Of a DNA stretch of 54,076 bases, positions 40,602 to 49,858 are shown one piece after another. This DNA is from an uncultured Oscillospiraceae bacterium (GTDB lineage Bacteria > Bacillota > Clostridia > Oscillospirales > Acutalibacteraceae), in assembly GCA_900543555.1 (NCBI GenBank), contig UQRL01000013.1:1-54076 (forward strand), written 5' to 3'. Each line of letters begins with the position of its first letter. The first letter of the stretch is position 1. The position numbers and the translations under genes were made by a program. The notes below the pieces were generated by a model, which saw only the letters and a program-made list of their open reading frames with translations, searched no databases and was not told the DNA's origin.

Positions 40602-41537
40602 ATGCGCTATTTTGATTTACATTGCGATACCATGACAGAGTGCGCTTTAAAGAACATCCCCCTGCGCAGAAATTTGCTCCATGTGGATCTAGACACCGTT
40701 CAGGGCTGGGAACGCTATGTCCAGTGCTATGCGGTATGGCTCCCTGATAAGCTGAGAGGAGAACCTGCCTGGCAGCGGTTCCTACAGGTGGCAGAGCGCT
40801 TTTCGCAAGAGGTGGAGAAAAATGCGGGATGCCTCCGGCAGCTGCGTGCCCCAGGCGACTTGGACAGTTTGGAGGGAAGCGGGCGGCACGGAGCCATCCT
40901 GACGGTGGAGAGCAGCGCCGTTTTAGGCGGCAGGCTGGAGCGTATCCAGGACCTTCGGCGCCTGGGCGTGCGCATGTGCACCCTCACCTGGAACGGGGAA
41001 ACAGAGTTGGGACGGGGGGTGCTGGCCCCTGGCAACACAGGCCTTACCGGCCTGGGCCGCCAGGCTGTCCCGCTGTTGGAAGAGGCGGGCATCCTCATCG
41101 ACCTGTCCCATGCCAGCCCAGAGCTCTTTTGGGATGTGGCGGAAATGGCCCACAAGCCGCTGGTGGCTTCCCACTCCAACGCAAAAGAGGTCTGCGCCCA
41201 TCCGCGGAACCTGGAAAAAAGCCAGTTCGAGGCCATCCGCAATTCTGGCGGGCTGGTGGGGCTCAATTTCTACAAAGCATTTTTAAACGACCTGCCGGAA
41301 AAAGCCTGTATGGAGGATGTCCTGCGCCACGCAGACTATTTTCTTTCCCTGGGCGGGGAGGACACCCTGGCAATGGGCGGCGATTGGGACGGCGCCGACC
41401 TGCCCGCGGACATGCCAGGGCTTTCCGCCATCCCAGCCCTGTATGAGCTGTTTCTGCGGCATTACCCGGAAGCGTTGGTGGAGAAATTGTTCTACGGAAA
41501 CGCCGCCCGGCTCTTTCGGGAGCAGGAATTGCTTTGA
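40602..41537 (+). CDS. M19-family membrane dipeptidase-like enzyme
   Basis: A 311-residue zinc amidohydrolase-fold protein. HxD is in FDLHCDTM near the start, the bridging glutamate is in ILTVESSAVL, and metal ligands lie in IDLSHASPE and ASHSNAKEV. The GGDWDG motif replaces the common GSDFDG. It lacks a signal peptide and is shorter than mammalian renal dipeptidase, as in other cytoplasmic bacterial members. Likely substrates are dipeptides, perhaps D-amino acid-containing ones, but this is not fixed by the sequence. The start ATG 40602 follows GGAAGGGAG; a TTG at 40581 was rejected. The stop TGA lies inside the thrC -35 box. Confidence 0.85.
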   Translation: MRYFDLHCDTMTECALKNIPLRRNLLHVDLDTVQGWERYVQCYAVWLPDKLRGEPAWQRFLQVAERFSQEVEKNAGCLRQLRAPGDLDSLEGSGRHGAILTVESSAVLGGRLERIQDLRRLGVRMCTLTWNGETELGRGVLAPGNTGLTGLGRQAVPLLEEAGILIDLSHASPELFWDVAEMAHKPLVASHSNAKEVCAHPRNLEKSQFEAIRNSGGLVGLNFYKAFLNDLPEKACMEDVLRHADYFLSLGGEDTLAMGGDWDGADLPADMPGLSAIPALYELFLRHYPEALVEKLFYGNAARLFREQELL

Positions 41538-41562
41538 CAGAACGGAAAAAGTACGGTATAGT
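41534..41562 (+). promoter_or_regulatory. Promoter of thrC, embedded in the upstream stop codon
   Basis: TTGACA (41534-41539), 17 bases, TATAGT (41557-41562). Bases 41535-41537 are the TGA stop of the dipeptidase gene. Start near 41569, giving a leader of about 33 bases. Confidence 0.75.
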
Positions 41563-41601
41563 TATACTCAAACGAAATTACAACGGAATCAGGTGATGCA
41601 G

Positions 41602-43110
41602 ATGCGCTATAAAAGTACCCGCAATTCCCAGCTGCGGTTGGAGGCTTCTCAGGTAATCGCCCAAGGGATCTCCGAAGAGGGCGGGCTGTTCGTGCCGGAG
41701 TGCTTCCCGGACCTTTCCAGCGAGCTGCCCGATCTGGCCAAGCTGGATTATCCCACCTTGGCGAAAACGGTCTTTTCCAAATTTCTGACGGATTTTACTG
41801 AGGAGGAGATCAGCACCTGTGTGGATCGGGCCTACACTCCCGAAAAATTTGGCGGTCCCTGTCCTGTAAAGCTGCATGCGCTGCCAAGAATGGGGGAAGA
41901 CAAATGCTTGCTGGAGCTCTGGCACGGCCCCACCTGCGCCTTTAAGGACATGGCGCTGCAAATTCTGCCTCATTTTCTCACCACTGCCCTGAAGAAGGTT
42001 GGGCAGGGGAAGGAGGCTGTGATCTTGACAGCCACCTCCGGGGATACGGGCAAAGCGGCGCTGGCAGGATTTCAGGATGTGCCCGGCACCCGTATTCTGG
42101 TGTTCTATCCCCGGGATGGGGTCAGCCCCATGCAGAAACGGCAAATGGTCACCCAAGAGGGCGCCAATGTGTCTGTCTGCGCCATTGAAGGCAACTTTGA
42201 TGACGCACAGTCCAGTGTGAAACGGATTTTCACAGACTCAGAGCTCAAACAGCAATTGTCGGAGCACGGCATGCTGTTTTCCAGCGCCAACTCCATCAAC
42301 TGGGGAAGGCTGCTGCCCCAGATCGTCTACTATGTGTTTTCGTATTTGGAATTGGTACGCAAGGAGCGTTTGGCTTTGGGGGAACCCATGGACGTGGTGG
42401 TTCCCACAGGCAACTTTGGCAATATTTTGGCCGCCTATTACGCCCGAAAAATGGGGCTTCCCATCCGAAAACTGGTGTGCGCCTCCAACGCCAACAAGGT
42501 GCTGACCGATTTTATCCGCACCGGCACCTATGACCGCCGCCGGGAGTTTCACGCTACGGCATCCCCATCTATGGATATTTTGATCTCCAGCAACCTGGAG
42601 CGCCTTCTGTACGACCTGTGCGGCGAGGACAGCGAGACCCTGGCTGGATGGATGAAAGACCTGGCCGAAACCGGGGTGTACTCTGTAGGCGGCACGGTGC
42701 GGGAAAAGGTGCAGGGGCTGTTCTACGGCGGCTTCTGCGAAGACGGCGCCACCTTCGCCACCATCCGGCAGCTGTGGGAGCAGGAAGGTTACCTTTGCGA
42801 TACCCATACCGCTGTGGCAGTAGATGTGTACCGCCAGTATTTGGCGCAGTCCCAGGAGAAAATGGTCCCTGCGGTGATCGCCTCTACGGCAAATCCCTAC
42901 AAGTTCTCCGCCAGTGTGCTGCGGGCCCTGGGTGCGGAGCAGCTTTCCTCCGACGATTTCCAGAATCTGGCCGCTCTAGAGACTCTCACAGGGATAGCTT
43001 CTCCTGCCCAGCTGCGGGCACTGCAGGAGAAGCCCGAGCGCTTTACCCAGGTGATCTCCCGGGAGAATGCGGCCGCCTACGTCTTGGAAGCCCTGGGGAT
43101 CCCCACATGA
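41602..43110 (+). CDS. thrC: Threonine synthase
   Basis: PLP enzyme that converts O-phosphohomoserine to threonine. The chosen start is ATG 41602 (MRYKSTRNSQ), eight bases after AGG; an ATG six bases earlier is possible. The 502-residue product is the long ThrC form. The PLP lysine is K115 in TCAFKDMALQ, with TATSGDTGKAALAGF and VPTGNFGNILAAYYARKMG for phosphate and cofactor binding. hom and thrB are not in the window. Asd, which makes the common precursor, is in the lysine operon 9 kb away. The last four bases overlap the next gene. Confidence 0.95.
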   Translation: MRYKSTRNSQLRLEASQVIAQGISEEGGLFVPECFPDLSSELPDLAKLDYPTLAKTVFSKFLTDFTEEEISTCVDRAYTPEKFGGPCPVKLHALPRMGEDKCLLELWHGPTCAFKDMALQILPHFLTTALKKVGQGKEAVILTATSGDTGKAALAGFQDVPGTRILVFYPRDGVSPMQKRQMVTQEGANVSVCAIEGNFDDAQSSVKRIFTDSELKQQLSEHGMLFSSANSINWGRLLPQIVYYVFSYLELVRKERLALGEPMDVVVPTGNFGNILAAYYARKMGLPIRKLVCASNANKVLTDFIRTGTYDRRREFHATASPSMDILISSNLERLLYDLCGEDSETLAGWMKDLAETGVYSVGGTVREKVQGLFYGGFCEDGATFATIRQLWEQEGYLCDTHTAVAVDVYRQYLAQSQEKMVPAVIASTANPYKFSASVLRALGAEQLSSDDFQNLAALETLTGIASPAQLRALQEKPERFTQVISRENAAAYVLEALGIPT

Positions 43111-43796
43111 GCCTGTTTGCCATTGCAGACCTGCACCTCTCCCTCAACGGAGAAAAACCCATGGATGTATTCAAGGGCTGGCACAACTACGTGGAACGCC
43201 TGGAGAAGAACTGGCGGCGTGTTGTCCAGGAGGGGGACACGGTGGTGATCGCCGGGGACATCTCCTGGGCCATGAAGCTGGAGGACGCCCTGCTGGATTT
43301 TCAGTTTTTGCACAGCCTTCCAGGTGAGAAAATCTTGCTCAAGGGGAATCACGACTACTGGTGGTCCACCCGCAGCAAGATCGACCAGTTCCTGGCGGAG
43401 CAGGGTTTTTTTGACATGAAGGTCCTGCACAACTGCGCCTATCTGGTGGAGGGCAAGGCGTTGTTCGGCACCCGGGGCTGGCTGTACAATTCCGCCACGG
43501 CGGAGGACAAGAAGATTGTAGCCCGGGAGGCCGGCCGCCTGTCCATGTCCATGGCCGAGGCCAAGAAGCTGGGCGGGGAGCTGGTGGCGTTCCTTCACTA
43601 CCCGCCCGTGTACGACAGCATGGAGTGCCAGGAGATTCTGGATTTGCTGGCGGAAAACCAGATAACCCGCTGTTACTTTGGGCACATCCACGGCCAATAT
43701 GCCGCCCAAAAAGCCCTGGTTGGGGAGTATAAAGGGGTGCATATGCGCCTTATTTCCGCAGACTATGTTCAATTCCGTCCGGTCCTGGTGGAATAG
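43107..43796 (+). CDS. Calcineurin-like metallophosphoesterase
   Basis: A 229-residue two-metal phosphoesterase. The blocks are IADLHLS, GDISWAM, LLKGNHDYWW and YFGHIHG. Lengthwise it is a bare catalytic domain with no signal peptide. The substrate is unknown: close families act on nucleotides, phosphoproteins or phospholipids. It starts at ATG 43107, overlapping the thrC stop (ATGA), so expression is coupled to threonine synthase. No metabolic reason for that pairing is evident. Confidence 0.9.
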   Translation: MSLFAIADLHLSLNGEKPMDVFKGWHNYVERLEKNWRRVVQEGDTVVIAGDISWAMKLEDALLDFQFLHSLPGEKILLKGNHDYWWSTRSKIDQFLAEQGFFDMKVLHNCAYLVEGKALFGTRGWLYNSATAEDKKIVAREAGRLSMSMAEAKKLGGELVAFLHYPPVYDSMECQEILDLLAENQITRCYFGHIHGQYAAQKALVGEYKGVHMRLISADYVQFRPVLVE

Positions 43797-43842
43797 AGCG
43801 TTAAAATTTTCGCTTTTTCCCGAAGTTTTTGCGGGAAAGCTG

Positions 43843-43871
43843 TAGATTCTTCGCACCGCGTGTGCTATAAT
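43843..43871 (+). promoter_or_regulatory. Extended -10 promoter of the tig-clpP-clpX unit
   Basis: TGCTATAAT, an extended -10 with TATAAT at 43866-43871, and a poor -35 TAGATT (43843-43848) at 17 bases. Start near 43878. No CIRCE or CtsR-type operator was seen nearby. Confidence 0.65.
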
Positions 43872-43916
43872 TACTCAGTTACTTCGGTAAGTTTATTTTG
43901 AGAGGAAATCAGAGAC

Positions 43917-45359
43917 ATGAATGTAAAAGCGACCAACAAAGTGGAAACCAACCGCTATGAGCTGGAGCTGGAAGTCAGCCCAGAGGAGTTTAACGAAGCC
44001 ATTAACACCGTTTATAAGCGGGAAAGCAAGAAGATGAACATTCCCGGATTCCGCAAGGGTCATGCCCCCCGGGCGTTTATCGAAAAATATTATGGCGAAG
44101 AGGTCTTTTATGAGGCCGCTATCGACCATCTGTACCGCCCCATGGTGATGGAGGCTGTGGAGAAGTCCGGCCTGCAGGTCATCAGCATCGGCGAATTCAA
44201 GATTGACGAGATCGGCAAAGACAAAGGCATCCTGTGCAAGCTGAATGTGGTCACCAAGCCCGAGGCCACCATCGAGGGCTACAAGGGCATCGAGGTCACC
44301 CGCCCCGCCGTGGAAGTCACCGGCGAGGATATCGACCGGGAGATTGACCGCGTGCGCGAGCGCAACTCCCGCATCATCACAGTGGAGAGCCGCGCTGCTG
44401 AGAACGGCGACATCGTCACCATTGATTTCGACGGCTATGTGGACGGCAAACAGTTTGACGGCGGCAAAGCCGACAATTACGAGCTAACCCTGGGCGCCGG
44501 CCAGTTTATTCCCGGCTTTGAGGATCAGGTTGTGGGCCACAGCATCGGCGACGAGTTCGACGTGAATGTCACGTTCCCCGAGGACTACCACGCCGAGGAG
44601 CTCAAGGGCAAGCCCGCCGTGTTCAAGATTAAGCTCCATGAGATCAAGGTGAAAGAGCTTCCCACAGTGGATGATGAGTTTGTCAAGGATGTCAGCGAGT
44701 TCGACACCCTGGATGAGTACAAGAAGGATATCGAGAAGCGCCTGCAGGAGCAGCGCGAGAAGGCTGCCGACAGCGACGTGGAAAACCAGCTGGTGGAGGC
44801 TATCATCGAGAAGGTTCAGGCCGAGATCCCCGATGAGATGGTGGAGAACGAGGTGGATGAGATCATCAACTCCTTTGCCTACCGCCTGCAGTCCCAGGGG
44901 CTGAAGCTGGAGACGTATCTCAAGTACACTGGCCAGACCACCGATGACCTGCGGGTGCAGTATAAGCCTCAGGCCGAGCGCCAGGTAAAGGTGCGCCTGG
45001 GTCTGGAAAAGATCGCTGAGCTGGAGGGCCTGAAGCCCACTGAGGAGGAGACCGAGGCCGAGTATCAGAAGCTGGCTGACTCCTATGGCATGCCCCTGGA
45101 AAGTGTGAAGAACCTGGTCACCGTGGAGGGCATCAACGGCGACATCCAGAATCAGAAGGCCATTGACCTGGTTAAGGCCAACGCCGTGGTTGTGGAGAAG
45201 AAGGCTGAGGAAGAGCAGGCCGGGGAGAAAAAGCCCGCGAAGAAGCGCGCTTCCACCAAGAAGAAGGCTGAGGCTGCCGAAGGGGAAGAGGCCGCTGAGA
45301 AGCCCAAGCGCCGCTCCAGCAAGAAGGCCGAGAGCGCCGAGGAAAAAAACGAGGGCTAA
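43917..45359 (+). CDS. tig: Trigger factor with a Lys/Glu/Ala-rich C-terminal tail
   Basis: Ribosome-associated chaperone and peptidyl-prolyl isomerase. The N-terminal ribosome-binding domain holds GFRKGHAPRAFIEKYYGEE, which contains the FRxGxxP-type signature. The FKBP domain is centred near 150-240 (GDIVTIDFDGYVDGKQFDGG). The C-terminal arms follow to about residue 430. A further ~50 residues are almost all Lys, Glu, Ala, Ser and Arg (GEKKPAKKRASTKKKAEAA and similar), giving 480 residues against a usual 430. The tail is probably disordered. Upstream of clpP-clpX, the standard order. Confidence 0.95.
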   Translation: MNVKATNKVETNRYELELEVSPEEFNEAINTVYKRESKKMNIPGFRKGHAPRAFIEKYYGEEVFYEAAIDHLYRPMVMEAVEKSGLQVISIGEFKIDEIGKDKGILCKLNVVTKPEATIEGYKGIEVTRPAVEVTGEDIDREIDRVRERNSRIITVESRAAENGDIVTIDFDGYVDGKQFDGGKADNYELTLGAGQFIPGFEDQVVGHSIGDEFDVNVTFPEDYHAEELKGKPAVFKIKLHEIKVKELPTVDDEFVKDVSEFDTLDEYKKDIEKRLQEQREKAADSDVENQLVEAIIEKVQAEIPDEMVENEVDEIINSFAYRLQSQGLKLETYLKYTGQTTDDLRVQYKPQAERQVKVRLGLEKIAELEGLKPTEEETEAEYQKLADSYGMPLESVKNLVTVEGINGDIQNQKAIDLVKANAVVVEKKAEEEQAGEKKPAKKRASTKKKAEAAEGEEAAEKPKRRSSKKAESAEEKNEG

Positions 45360-45434
45360 AGCCTAACTGCCCGGAATAAATCTTACTGTTTGTTTTCATA
45401 CTAATCAACGTTTACGAAAGGAGTCCCAGTGCAA

Positions 45435-46016
45435 ATGAGCTTGGTTCCCTATGTAGTCGAACAAACAAGCCGCGGGGAACGGTCCTACGACATTTTCTCC
45501 CGGCTTTTGAATGACCGCATTATCCTTCTCAATGAAGAAGTAAACAGCGCTTCCGCCGGAGTAGTTGTGGCACAGCTGCTCTACCTGGAAGGGCAGGATC
45601 CGGAAAAGGACATCTCTCTGTATATTAACAGCCCGGGCGGCGTGATCACCGACGGCATGGCTATTTATGATACCATGCAGTATATCAAGTGTGATGTTTC
45701 CACCATTTGCCTGGGGATGGCCGCCAGTATGGGAGCCTTTCTGCTGGCTGCGGGCACGAAGGGCAAGCGCTTTGCCCTTCCTAACAGCGAAATTATGATC
45801 CACCAGCCCAGCGGCGGCGCCCAGGGGCAGGCTACGGATATCAGCATTCACGCCAACCACATCCTGCGCGTGAAGGATAAGTTGAATCAAATCCTCTCTG
45901 AGCGCACGGGCCAGCCGTTGGACGTGGTAAAGCGCGACACCGAGCGCGACAACTTTATGACTGCCCAGGAAGCCCTGGAGTACGGCCTGATTGATAAGGT
46001 CATCGAACACCGCTAA
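45435..46016 (+). CDS. clpP: ATP-dependent Clp protease proteolytic subunit
   Basis: Serine protease that forms the tetradecameric chamber used by ClpX and other Clp ATPases. The chosen start is ATG 45435 ([10 protein letters not shown]), which matches the family N-terminus; GTG 45429 is also compatible with the AAAGGAG site and would add two residues. The 193-residue product carries catalytic S98 in GMAASMGAF and H123 in [11 protein letters not shown], with the aspartate in the VKRDTERD region. There is no N-terminal propeptide beyond a few residues. Confidence 0.95.
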   Translation: MSLVPYVVEQTSRGERSYDIFSRLLNDRIILLNEEVNSASAGVVVAQLLYLEGQDPEKDISLYINSPGGVITDGMAIYDTMQYIKCDVSTICLGMAASMGAFLLAAGTKGKRFALPNSEIMIHQPSGGAQGQATDISIHANHILRVKDKLNQILSERTGQPLDVVKRDTERDNFMTAQEALEYGLIDKVIEHR

Positions 46017-46037
46017 AAAGAGAAAGGGAGTGGACGG

Positions 46038-47339
46038 ATGCCAAACAGCAGCGACCATGAGATCTGTTGCTCCTTCTGCGGCAAACCCCAGTCTATGGTA
46101 GACCGGCTTATTGCCGGATCTGGCGTATACATCTGTGACGCCTGCGTCCGGCTGTGCAGTTCCATCATCGAGGACGAGGACCGCCTTAAGAAGGGCAGAA
46201 GTGATGAAAAAGAAGTGGGCATCCTTCTTCCGAAGCCCCAGGAAATCAAAAAAAAGCTGGATGAGTATGTAGTGGGGCAAGATAATGCCAAAATTGCCCT
46301 TTCCGTGGCAGTTTATAACCACTATAAGCGTATCTATTTTTCTGGCGATGACGTGGAGATCACGAAAAGCAATGTGCTTTTGCTGGGCCCCACCGGTGTG
46401 GGCAAGACTTACCTGGCCCAAACCTTGGCGAAACTGCTGGATGTGCCCTTTGCCATTGCCGATGCCACCACGTTAACGGAAGCGGGCTATGTGGGCGAGG
46501 ACGTGGAGAATATCCTTCTCAGGCTCATCCAGGCGGCGGATTACGATATTTTCAAAGCCGAGCGAGGCATCATCTATATTGATGAGATCGACAAGATCTC
46601 CCGTAAATCCGAGAACCAGTCCATCACGCGGGATGTCTCTGGCGAAGGCGTACAGCAAGCCCTTTTGAAGATTTTGGAGGGCACGGTTGCCAGCGTCCCC
46701 CCCAAGGGAGGAAGGAAGCATCCCCAGCAGGAGGCTATCAACATCAACACCTCCAATATCCTGTTTATCTGTGGAGGCGCTTTTGATGGGCTGGAGAAGA
46801 TTGTCCAAAAACGTGCCGCCTCCAGTTCTCTGGGATTCGGGGGAGAGGTTCACGGGAAAAAGGAACTGGACCGCATCGACTGGATGAAGGATGTCACTCC
46901 TCACGATCTGGTAAAATATGGCCTTATTCCTGAGCTGGTGGGCCGTATTCCCGTTATCACCGCGCTCAACGCCCTGGATGAGGAATCTCTGGTGCGCATT
47001 CTGCGGGAACCCAAGAACTCGTTGGTCAACCAGTATAAAAAACTGTTTGACTTGGACAAGGTGGATTTGGAGTTTACGGAAGACGCTTTGGTCGCGATAG
47101 CGAAAAAGACGCTGGAGCGCAAAACAGGAGCCCGGGGCCTTCGCTCCATTATGGAGGATCTGCTGATGCCTCTGATGTATCAGGTTCCCAGTGATTATAC
47201 AGTGGAAAAGGTGGTTGTAACCCGGGAAACTGTAGAGCACGGAGCCCCCCCTCAGATCACTTACAATAAAGACAGGAAGCCCGTGAAGATTAAAATTACT
47301 CAGCCTAAACGGCGAACCCAGCGGGATTCCGTCTCATAA
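46038..47339 (+). CDS. clpX: ATP-dependent Clp protease ATP-binding subunit ClpX
   Basis: AAA+ unfoldase that feeds substrates to ClpP. The N-terminal zinc-binding domain has C11, C14, C33 and C36 (CSFCGKP ... CDACVRLC). Walker A is [14 protein letters not shown], Walker [11 protein letters not shown], and the pore loop lies in [26 protein letters not shown] and the C-terminal sensor [21 protein letters not shown] complete the family pattern. 433 residues. It starts 21 bases after clpP with AAAGGGAG, so the two are co-expressed. Confidence 0.97.
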   Translation: MPNSSDHEICCSFCGKPQSMVDRLIAGSGVYICDACVRLCSSIIEDEDRLKKGRSDEKEVGILLPKPQEIKKKLDEYVVGQDNAKIALSVAVYNHYKRIYFSGDDVEITKSNVLLLGPTGVGKTYLAQTLAKLLDVPFAIADATTLTEAGYVGEDVENILLRLIQAADYDIFKAERGIIYIDEIDKISRKSENQSITRDVSGEGVQQALLKILEGTVASVPPKGGRKHPQQEAININTSNILFICGGAFDGLEKIVQKRAASSSLGFGGEVHGKKELDRIDWMKDVTPHDLVKYGLIPELVGRIPVITALNALDEESLVRILREPKNSLVNQYKKLFDLDKVDLEFTEDALVAIAKKTLERKTGARGLRSIMEDLLMPLMYQVPSDYTVEKVVVTRETVEHGAPPQITYNKDRKPVKIKITQPKRRTQRDSVS

Positions 47340-47349
47340 ACACACAGAG

Positions 47350-47385
47350 AAAGGCTGCTGCCGGCCCAACCGGCCCCAGCCTTTT
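47350..47385 (+). terminator. Terminator-like hairpin between clpX and lon
   Basis: AAAGGCTG (47350-47357) pairs with CAGCCTTT (47377-47384), and the inner GCCGG (47360-47364)/CCGGC (47370-47374) completes a long stem. Only TTTT follows. This could give partial termination and lower lon expression relative to clpX. Confidence 0.55.
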
Positions 47386-47407
47386 GCTGGTATATAGGAG
47401 TACATAC

Positions 47408-49837
47408 ATGCAAATGTTTACAGAGGACAATCCAAAAATTGAAAACGAGCTGGTTCTCCCAGTTCTGGCAGTGCGGGGCCTTGTTTTTTTCCCCGGCATG
47501 ATGCTGCAATTTGATGTGGCGCGGAAAAAGTCTGTGCTGGCCATCTCTGATGCCCTCTCAAAGGACAGGCTGATCTTCCTGGTCTCCCAAACAGACCTCT
47601 CTGATAAGGAACCCACCGGTGATGATCTGTACAAGACCGGCGTCATTGCCCGTATCAAGCAGGTGATGCATCACTCTGAGGAGGGCGTAAAACTCCATGT
47701 AGAAGGTGCCTGCCGCGGAGAGATCAGCACACTTTTGCAGGAGGAACCCTTCCTGCTGGGGCAGATTACCAAATGCCCTGTGCTGACCTATAAGCCCTCT
47801 TACCGTTCTGAGGCTTTGCTGCGCATTGTCCATGAAAAATTTGACGAGTATCTGCGGCTGTTCAAGCATGTGCCTCCGGATATTCTGCTGGGGGTGCTGC
47901 AGGAAAAAGACTGCGGACGCCTGGCGGACTACATCGCTTCCAATATATCCATTGACTTCGAGCGCAAGCAGTATATCTTAGATGAGCTGCGGCCTTTAAA
48001 GCGCCTGCAAAAGCTGATTGACGTACTAACGGAGGAAATCAAGATTTTGTCCGTGGAAAACGAGATCAACCAAAAGGCCCAGGCGCAGATGGACGAAAAC
48101 CAGCGGGAGTACTTTTTAAAAGAGCAGCTGCGGGCCATTACCAGCGAGCTGGGGGAGGACGATAATCCCCAGCAGGAAGCTGACGAACTGCGGGAGCGTG
48201 TGTTGGCCCTGGGGCTTTCTCAGGTCTGCGAGGAGAAGCTGCTGAAAGAATGCGACAAGCTCTACCGCATGCCCTATGGCTCTCACGAAGCCAGCGTGAT
48301 CCGCATGTATTTGGACACCTGCCTGGAGCTTCCCTGGAAAAAATCATCAAAAGAGAAGTTGGATCTAGTTCGGGCCCAGCGCATTCTCGATCGGGACCAC
48401 TATGGCCTGGAAAAGGTCAAAGAGCGTTTCTTGGAGATTTTGGCCGTGAAGAGCCTGGCCCCCCAGCAGACAGGGCAGATCATCTGTTTGGTGGGACCGC
48501 CCGGTGTGGGCAAAACTTCCATTGCCCGTTCCATCGCACAGGCTACCGGCAGAAAATATGTGCGGGTTTCCCTGGGAGGCGTCAGCGATGAGGCGGAAAT
48601 CATGGGCCACCGGCGCACCTATGTCGGCTCCATGCCCGGCCGCATCATCAGTGCGGTGAAACAGGCCGGGGTAAACAATCCCTTGCTGCTGCTGGACGAG
48701 ATTGACAAGCTGGGACAGAATTTCAAAGGGGATCCTGCTTCCGCTCTATTGGAGGTTCTGGATCCAGAGCAGAACGCCGAGTTTACAGACCACTACATTG
48801 ATCTGCCCTTTGACTTGAGCAACGTGCTCTTCATCACCACCGCCAATGACGCCAGCCGCATCCCCGGCCCGCTGTACGACCGGATGGATATTATCGAGCT
48901 GGGCAGCTATACTTTGGAGGAAAAGCTGAACATCGCTTCACGCCACCTGATCAAGAAACAGCTGAAAAAGCATGGTATCAAAGCCTCCCAGCTGAAGTTT
49001 TCCAAGGCGGGGCTGAAGGAGCTGGTGGAAGGGTATACCCGAGAGGCCGGCGTTCGGACGCTAGAGCGCTTGATCGCATCGGTCTGCCGCAAAGTGGCCA
49101 AGATGATCGTGTCCGACCCAGAATTCACCTCCTTCACTGTGAAACCAGAAAACCTGGAGAGCTTATTGGGGCCGCGGAAGTTTACAAAAGATCAGCTTGC
49201 TGGCGAAGACACGATTGGGTTGGTAAATGGCTTGGCCTGGACCAGTGTGGGCGGCGAGCTGCTACCCATTGAGGTCGCCGTTATGGAGGGCACTGGGAAA
49301 ATCCAGCTCACGGGCTCCCTGGGCGATGTGATGAAAGAATCTGCGGGTGCGGCCATCACTTGTATCCGCACCCGGGCGGGAGCGCTGGGAATCTCCCCCA
49401 AGTTCTATGAGAAATGTGATATTCACATCCACGCGCCGGAAGGGGCTGTGCCCAAGGATGGTCCTTCTGCAGGCATTGCCATGGCAACAGCGATCACTTC
49501 GGCACTGTGCGGCATTCCTGTACGGCATGATGTGGCTATGACAGGGGAAATTACTTTACAGGGAAGGGTGCTTCCCATTGGCGGGCTGAAAGAAAAATCC
49601 ATGGCCGCATACAAAAATGGCATCCATACGGTAATTATCCCTGCGGAAAATGTGCCGGATCTGGCCGAGGTGGACGCTGTTGTAAAAGAGCACATACAGT
49701 TCATCCCCGTCAAACGGGTGGACACCGTGCTGGAGACAGCCTTAACCCATATGCCGCGCCCTGTGACCCAAGAGCCTGTGGGGCTTCCCTCTGAGATGGC
49801 GGCGAAGCATCAAAAGGCTCCTGAGTTATATCAATAA
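47408..49837 (+). CDS. lon: ATP-dependent protease La (Lon)
   Basis: An 809-residue homohexameric AAA+ serine protease. The chosen start is ATG 47408, seven bases after ATAGGAG; the frame stays open upstream to a TTG at 47384 without a proper site. The N-terminal substrate-binding domain opens with LPVLAVRGLVFFPGMMLQFDV. Walker A is GPPGVGKTSIARS and Walker B LLLLDEIDKLG. The catalytic serine is in PKDGPSAGIAM and the lysine follows in GGLKEKSMAAYKNG. It clears damaged and regulatory proteins in the cytoplasm. Confidence 0.97.
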   Translation: MQMFTEDNPKIENELVLPVLAVRGLVFFPGMMLQFDVARKKSVLAISDALSKDRLIFLVSQTDLSDKEPTGDDLYKTGVIARIKQVMHHSEEGVKLHVEGACRGEISTLLQEEPFLLGQITKCPVLTYKPSYRSEALLRIVHEKFDEYLRLFKHVPPDILLGVLQEKDCGRLADYIASNISIDFERKQYILDELRPLKRLQKLIDVLTEEIKILSVENEINQKAQAQMDENQREYFLKEQLRAITSELGEDDNPQQEADELRERVLALGLSQVCEEKLLKECDKLYRMPYGSHEASVIRMYLDTCLELPWKKSSKEKLDLVRAQRILDRDHYGLEKVKERFLEILAVKSLAPQQTGQIICLVGPPGVGKTSIARSIAQATGRKYVRVSLGGVSDEAEIMGHRRTYVGSMPGRIISAVKQAGVNNPLLLLDEIDKLGQNFKGDPASALLEVLDPEQNAEFTDHYIDLPFDLSNVLFITTANDASRIPGPLYDRMDIIELGSYTLEEKLNIASRHLIKKQLKKHGIKASQLKFSKAGLKELVEGYTREAGVRTLERLIASVCRKVAKMIVSDPEFTSFTVKPENLESLLGPRKFTKDQLAGEDTIGLVNGLAWTSVGGELLPIEVAVMEGTGKIQLTGSLGDVMKESAGAAITCIRTRAGALGISPKFYEKCDIHIHAPEGAVPKDGPSAGIAMATAITSALCGIPVRHDVAMTGEITLQGRVLPIGGLKEKSMAAYKNGIHTVIIPAENVPDLAEVDAVVKEHIQFIPVKRVDTVLETALTHMPRPVTQEPVGLPSEMAAKHQKAPELYQ

Positions 49838-49858
49838 CCTTTGTGTAAGGAGAATACC

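Noticed and set aside
43801..43845. Terminator at TTTCCCG/CGGGAAA before tig
   Set aside because: The stem is short with a T-rich loop and no T-run after the 3' arm on either strand; position is acceptable but evidence is too weak to list.
45360..45434. Separate clpP promoter or CtsR/CIRCE operator
   Set aside because: No pair of hexamers at proper spacing and no heptad or CIRCE repeat; clpP is probably read from the tig promoter.
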